NCBI GenBank assembly: GCA_905221605.1
Contig: CAJNDS010000502.1
Coordinates: forward strand, 62,001-126,000
DNA length: 64,000 nucleotides
DNA from: Symbiodinium natans
Taxonomy: Eukaryota > Sar > Dinophyceae > Suessiales > Symbiodiniaceae
Direction: 5' to 3'
Part shown: piece after piece, positions 60,201-64,000 of the stretch
Position numbering within the stretch: position 1 is the first letter of the stretch
Layout of the letters: each line of letters starts with the position of its first letter
Program-made: the position numbers and the translations under genes
Notes under the pieces: model-generated
What the model was told of the DNA's origin: nothing
The model's database searches: none
Seen by the model: the letters and a program-made list of their open reading frames with translations, nothing else

Positions 60201-62534
60201 TTGGCCATGACCGAGGCGAAGCCGCTGAAGGCGCTGAGCCCCGAGACGCCCACCATCATCGAGATCATCACGGTGATGATGCGGCTGGGCTCCAAGCCGT
60301 CGTCGTGCTCCGCCATGAGGACGTGGCCGCCGAACCAGAGCGCCAGCGCGTAGAGGCTCGGGTAGAAGAAGTTGAGGACTCCCCAGGCGGCCCCGATCTT
60401 CGTCCCGGAGCGGATGCCACCCACCTTGGCTGGGAGCAGCTCCCTCTCGAAGCGCGCGACCTCCTTGGCCTCCCCTCCGAAGGCCGCGACGGTCCGAATG
60501 GCCATCAGGGACTCTTCCGCGACCGCGGAGGCCTGGGCAAAGTTGGCGTGCTGCAGGGCCGTGAAGTGCTCGATCTCCTTGCCCATGTAGTGGCCGGCGC
60601 ACATCAAGATGGGCATCACGGCACACACCACCAGTGCCAGCTCCCAGCCCTCATACAAGGCCAAGGACAAGCCCGTCACAAACTGGGCCAAGCCTGTTGG
60701 TTAGTAGGGAATGAGGGGATGAGGCACCCTCTATCTCCCTACATATACCCTTTAAGGGATTCTATAGGGTGCCTCACTCCCTCAGTCCCTACTAACCAAA
60801 ACAGCAAGAAGCTGGCGATCAGGTACCCCAGCGCCGAGGACATGAACAGGTAGACGTTCGCGGAGTCGCTCTCCAGCTTGGCGGCCACTCCTGCGGGCTC
60901 ATGCTCGTCGTACCAGCAGACCTTTTTGGGCAAAGACAGATTCGCAACAGGCCATATGACATATACTAACCCCAAGCCTACATCTTTGAGGCAGGGAGGC
61001 GCTTGAAAGGACACCCATCTCAAATCACTTTCCGGCCCGAGGAACATTCAAGGAAAGCAGCGATTCCACGAAACCGCGATGCCAGCGCAGGGCCTGCTTT
61101 GCGGCGGCCCAGGCCAAACAAGTCTGCCAAGCGAAAGCCAGGCAGAACTGGATAGCTGCCAAAGCGCCAATCTGAGGGCTTCTAAGGCTTCTAGGATTCT
61201 AGGGGGCCATTGAGCGTAGGGTTTCGGAGGAGTTGAGGAGTTCCCAACTTCTGGGGCTCCTAACAGGTTCAAAGGTGGGGCATGGGGTTCCGTGAACCAA
61301 AGCTCCCTCTTCCAAACCATTCCCTTTTTTTCTAAACCCCTTCCAACCTTTCCAAACCAAATTGTTGGTATATAACCCCCCATTGCAGGGGTTCGAAGAA
61401 AGCTTTAGGTCTCGAGTTTCATGTTTTCGTCATTTTCGCGTTTCGTAAGATTGTACAAAAAACACACATCAACATTTTGCGATTCTGTGTACTCTTTTTG
61501 GTTGTGCGGCCAACAATGCTGTAAATACCAGCCTTTTTCTTCCTGTTCCTGACGATGCGTTGTGCTTCCACGCCAAAAAAGCTGCTAGTACAGGCCCCAA
61601 GACAAGACATGGATGGTCGGGCAACATGGACATAATCGACATAATCATCTCTCCAAAGAGAAACGCGAATGTTGGTATGTAACGGATGCACGTGTGTGCC
61701 AAGAACCCACCGTTGAGACCAGCTCATACACTCAACCTGGATTCCTTCACCAGTAAGCCCTTACCTTTCATGAATCCCTGAGCCTTTGGTACGAAGAAGG
61801 CTTTCCCTTCCAAGAGCCCGTATTTCCAAATGGTACCAGCTCTTATGGGACGGTCCTTTGTCTAGTTCTTGGTCTTCGTGCGGTGGGACATTTGGTTTAG
61901 ATTTATCTGGGGTTTTGGATCACTTCTCAACTGTCTCACCCTTGAAGAAGACCCCTTAACATTCAGACCCAGCCCCAGATGAACCATCTCCTCTTGGAAC
62001 TTGGGAGAGCCTTTTGTCAATAGCATTACTGCCTCAACGACCTTTCGAAATAAAGGTTTGGGCTCTTACTGGCTGGGACTGCAAGGTCGCACGCGTGATG
62101 TCATGCAGCATCCTGTATAAGGAGGGGGTTCCGGGTTTAGGGTTTAGGGTTTCGGGCTTAAGGTTTAGGGTTTAAAGCTTCGGGTTCATCTTGAGGCGCG
62201 CCTTGATGAACTCGGGCGTCATCGCATCCAGCTCTTGCGCGTGGTCTGCAAGCGCCAAGGTGGTGATGCTCTCCCCCATGAACAATGCGATTGCGGGCGT
62301 CGCTACACCCTGAGCGACAGCGAAAATGACCCCGAAGGTTAGAGCGACCTTCTCGCAGCATTTCAGACGCAAGGCTTCCACACTTTCGCCGCCGCGCGCG
62401 GCTTGGCTTTTGCAAGGCTCCACACCTTCCTGCCCTGTCTTCCCAGCTTCAACATCACCATTGGCCGGCCCTCGTCCTAAAAGGACAGGCAGCTGCTTCT
62501 CAAATGAGTCCGACTGCCGCATCTTGACGACCAT
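54203..62534 (-). CDS. ABCB-type full ABC transporter (multidrug-resistance/P-glycoprotein family), 8 exons
   Basis: Layout TMD1-NBD1-TMD2-NBD2, about 1,270 residues, the normal full-transporter length. Exons: 62534-~62180 (TM1); 61171-61046 (TM2, AAIQFCLAFAWQTCLAWAAA); 60921-60813 (WYDEHEPAGVAAKLESDSAN); 60693-~59173 (rest of TMD1, NBD1, linker); 58406-57593 (TMD2); 56032-55816 (last TM, EVFRLIDQ); 54968-54541 and 54446-54203 (NBD2). NBD1: Walker A GESGSGKST, Q-loop GQEPVLF, LSGGQKQR, VLLLDEATSALD, SVAHRL. NBD2: GSSGSGKST, SQEPVLF, LSGGQKQR, LMLLDEATSALD, TVAHRL. All catalytic motifs are intact, so an ATP-driven membrane exporter of lipids or hydrophobic compounds is expected. Phases close across all deduced junctions. 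Introns 3, 5, 6 and probably 4 have GC donors; 2 and 7 have GT. The exon 1 donor and the exon 4 end are uncertain. Confidence 0.88.
55615..55669. repeat. Short hairpin in ABC intron 6
   Basis: Arms AGTCCTTCAT (55615-55624) and ATGAAGGACT (55660-55669), with imperfect inner pairing of GGATTTATA with TATAATCC. Confidence 0.6.
56195..57517 (-). CDS. 440-codon ORF nested in ABC intron 5
   Basis: An uninterrupted frame lies wholly inside intron 57592-56033, on the host strand. N-terminal third: Ser/Met-rich, then a coiled-coil-like segment (IIKQQMSTIAELSNEINKMR). Middle: two copies of a charged motif, KLPDTDKENQVPKPKARKF and FPETDKENQDPKPKAKPV. C-terminal half: globular, with DGVAYYKVGRTRSTCMGQRL, SLVEVLEIHLLSSEFYAKRF and LLGARQKTREIYCAAALPHL. 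YYKVGRT followed by QRL is reminiscent of the GIY-YIG-like T5orf172/MUG113 nuclease fold, but this is weak. The acidic tail TTDDDLTEAE ends at 56195. It may be a retro-inserted gene or mobile-element protein. Met at 57517 or 57472 may start it. No introns are apparent, unlike the host. Confidence 0.6.
   Translation of the reverse strand: MCYANCLIRRSRSHMSSVMSSSPFAVSLDMPDASMPGPSQGLGISCESQAFNDLTVKTMEQVASGGCDANKAESLMHSLQSLTKARVESKQNNTIEHNATIIKQQMSTIAELSNEINKMRLQKQNLETMPPEPLEDKKRKLPDTDKENQVPKPKARKFPETDKENQDPKPKAKPVPETHACRTSRQHHMRRGSLLDNTEAFSMIRSCAWVVWLANQVLSKSLWKPNTKYGRPTWLDNPSGLSAKRTSMTEKICKLEMQLRRFHAPLTSTGMHTLCLNALDSEAQAVLEKSLYFMVHLLKAVDADGVAYYKVGRTRSTCMGQRLCRYQVEMLAVEPRLSLVEVLEIHLLSSEFYAKRFEGRVHRLMLCNEPELLLGARQKTREIYCAAALPHLIGLFAETAAMSKNDFMNEMSAGALKTSVFSNAAEAIPDTTDDDLTEAE
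58410..59172. repeat. ABC intron 4 with two short tandem repeats
   Basis: 58633-58840: about three degraded ~65 bp units around TCGTATGATATCA ... AACACAATGCCCA. 58848-58998: units with CAGGATTTGCTTTAGTGTCC and CACCCAGCAGTTCTCAAGGG. The deduced intron is about 59172-58407. No exon was recognised inside, although a short extra exon cannot be excluded. Confidence 0.7.
60694..60812 (-). mobile_element. Introner-like inverted-repeat intron of the ABC gene
   Basis: The whole 119 bp intron 3 (donor GC at 60812, acceptor AG at 60694) is almost one hairpin. Terminal arms are CTGTTGGTTAGTAGGGA (60694-60710) and TCCCTACTAACCAAAACAG (60786-60804). Inner arms GAGGCACCCT (60721-60730) and AGGGTGCCTC (60766-60775) are perfect. 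GCTT lies just inside the donor and just after the acceptor, as a short target duplication would. Splicing it out joins GYLIAS to LAQFVTGL in frame. Confidence 0.75.
61180..62180. other. ABC intron 1
   Basis: Holds no recognisable exon. 61419-61727 has motif-free minus frames. The intron's 5' end (62178-62130 read on minus) is CTTTAAACCCTAAACC-type telomere-like sequence. Confidence 0.5.
62137..62176. repeat. TTTAGGG interstitial telomere-like repeat
   Basis: GGGTTTAGGGTTTAGGGTTT followed by degenerate units. TTTAGGG is the plant/dinoflagellate-type telomere unit. Lies just inside the first ABC intron. Confidence 0.8.
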
Positions 62535-62668
62535 GGCTTAAGAGGATGAGAACGAAATGGGCCTGGATGTCTCTCAAACACAAGCTGCAGTCACGTGGCC
62601 ATAAATTTTCATGAAAGAAAAGCAGCTGATGGTGAACTCGTGGGTCGGCGGGTTCATTGGCACACTAT

Positions 62669-62674
<6 letters not shown>

Positions 62675-62730
<56 letters not shown>

Positions 62731-62767
62731 TACATGCATGTATATATGTACTATATATATATATATC
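62675..62767. repeat. TA microsatellite
   Basis: (TA)n with CATACATG interruptions, about 140 bp upstream of the ABC start. Confidence 0.95.
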
Positions 62768-62809
62768 GTATGAAAGAGAATCATATTCTCAGGGGTGTAC
62801 GCACATGAC

Positions 62810-63190
62810 GCCGACCCCGGCAGCGAGCCGGGTCGGTGGCAGTGAATCGGGGTTGCATTGATTGTCACCTGGCTCGCCTTGGGTGGGGAGGGCCTGCTTA
62901 GTTTTCCCGTGAACAGGTGGGCTACCGCAGGAGTAGCAGAACGTGCGGAAGGGCTTTCCGGGCTGGGCAGCGGGGCGAGGGTCCAGAGAGAAAGACGCTT
63001 CCTCGTAATGAGTTTTTGTTGCGCCGAAAGTGGTAGCTTTTGCAAAACATCCGCTGTAGTTGAGCGTGCTAGCGGGAGTTGCAGTTGCTGCAAGTCAGGT
63101 TGTGGAAATGCCTCATGGTCAAGTCCGAATCGAACGCTTCCCAGGGCGAGGGCCTGTGAGTGATCTGTTCGTCCGCCACTTCATGTGGCG
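62810..63190. other. Upstream flank of the ABC gene, no gene recognised
   Basis: Open frames on both strands lack motifs. Confidence 0.35.
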
Positions 63191-63350
63191 GAAACCTATA
63201 TTTTCTCTATATTTGAATATGAAAAATCTACTTTCTCTATATTTTGATATTGAAACCTCAGTTTTTCGAAAATCTCAACACTTTAATACCAAACCTCTAT
63301 TTCTTTATATATTCCAATACGACAACATCTATTTTTCCGAAATATCCCTA
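63190..63350. repeat. AT-rich ~32 bp degenerate repeat
   Basis: Five units on the theme GAAACCTCTATTTTCTCTAT followed by ATTTTGATAT. A similar phrase occurs once at about 43325-43390. Confidence 0.7.
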
Positions 63351-63749
63351 GGCTGTCTGCCAGCAGGGAGCTCGTAAACGGAGTTGCTCCGAGGTGGCGA
63401 AGAGCTCGGGTCGGTTTCTAACAACAACAATTTTCGGAATTTAGAAGAGAAAATCACCGCCAAAAGGGTGTTCGCGGTGTTCGCGCTGCTTGCGCTGTTC
63501 CACCCCACCGCACCCCACCCCCAACCCCAACCACGCACCATGCACCCCCATCGCCCCACCCTGCGCCAGGGCACCAGTCGTTCCGCTGCGCGGATGCTTG
63601 AGGCAAGCTTTCTTGCCCTAGGCGCTTCGGTGCATGCCAGCCTCGCAGTGACCAATGTGGCGTTTAAGGGCTCCTTGCGGGCTAGCCTCTTGGGCGGTAC
63701 AGGACTTGTACCCCGAATTCAGTAAGATGAGGCCAATTAAAAAACCAAA

Positions 63750-64000
63750 ACCTTGCGTTTTTGATGTTGAGGACGCACACCAGGGCTTACGGAGAGCCTT
63801 TCGTTTGAGGTTGAAGGCCTAGGCACGCATGGGTGTAGAGAAAACCTCTCGATTTTGAGGTTGAGGTTGAGGCCACGCCAACGCTTTCAAGAAATGTTTC
63901 GCCTTTGAGGTTAAGGGCACGCTAGGCATTACAGAAACCTTTCGTTGAGGTTGAGGCCACGCCGGGGTTTACAAAAGAGCTTCTGATTTTGAAGTTGAGG
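63750..64000. repeat. ~60 bp degenerate tandem repeat at window end
   Basis: Units share TTTTGAGGTTGAGGCCACGC, then a variable GGGTTTAC-GAAACCTTTC segment; starts near 63758, 63808, 63856, 63903, 63944 and 63990. It continues beyond the window. Confidence 0.85.

Noticed and set aside
59735-60853. 372-codon plus-strand ORF and the 286-codon alternate minus frame (59766-60626)
   Set aside because: Both overlap NBD1/TMD1 of the ABC gene, whose Walker and signature motifs are intact in the other frame.

Overview
The window looks like nuclear DNA from a dinoflagellate, probably Symbiodiniaceae or a close relative. This rests on four signs: genes cut into short exons; many introns that start with GC (one apparently with GA) instead of GT; TTTAGGG-like interstitial repeats; and a diverged fragment of mitochondrial cox1 in a nuclear setting. 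Nearly every recognisable gene reads on the minus strand, so the whole 64 kb resembles one unidirectional gene block. No rRNA, tRNA, CRISPR or bacterial operon structure was seen.

Layout: 0.9-2.1 kb is a class 3 lipase gene broken by a fold-back inverted duplication. 4.06-4.5 kb is the first exon of a secreted protein. 5.2-6.6 kb is a secreted Cys-rich protein with six NHL-like repeats, followed by about 700 bp of GT/GC repeat. 8.5-11 kb holds two small CCCH zinc-finger genes, and two more copies lie at 30.7 and 39.7 kb on segmental duplications. 13.3-25.6 kb holds three tandem genes, each with a Cys-rich exon and exactly seven WD-like blades, one blade per exon. Two of them are a near-identical 4 kb tandem duplication. 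28.0-29.3 kb is another secreted-protein candidate. 33.6-38.6 kb is a secreted protein with six PAN/apple-like repeats and further exons downstream. 41.9-42.6 kb is a degenerate methyltransferase. 44.6-44.9 kb is the cox1 fragment. 45-54 kb is mostly repeats with a few unassigned open frames. 54.2-62.5 kb is an eight-exon full-length ABCB-type transporter with an unrelated 440-codon ORF inside one intron.

The genes do not form a single pathway. Several encode proteins of the secretory route or cell surface (lipase, NHL, PAN, ABC exporter), and four unrelated signal-peptide exons carry an LLQ triplet soon after the hydrophobic segment. The strongest leads are: the 3 x 7 blade-per-exon propeller array with GC donors; a 119 bp ABC intron that is almost entirely an inverted repeat (introner-like); an in-frame TGA exactly at a conserved Cys codon of the sixth PAN repeat; and the nested intronic ORF.

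Exon ends given as exact numbers were deduced from reading-frame continuity, splice dinucleotides and family resemblance. No transcript or database evidence was available. Many 5' ends and some internal exons remain unresolved.
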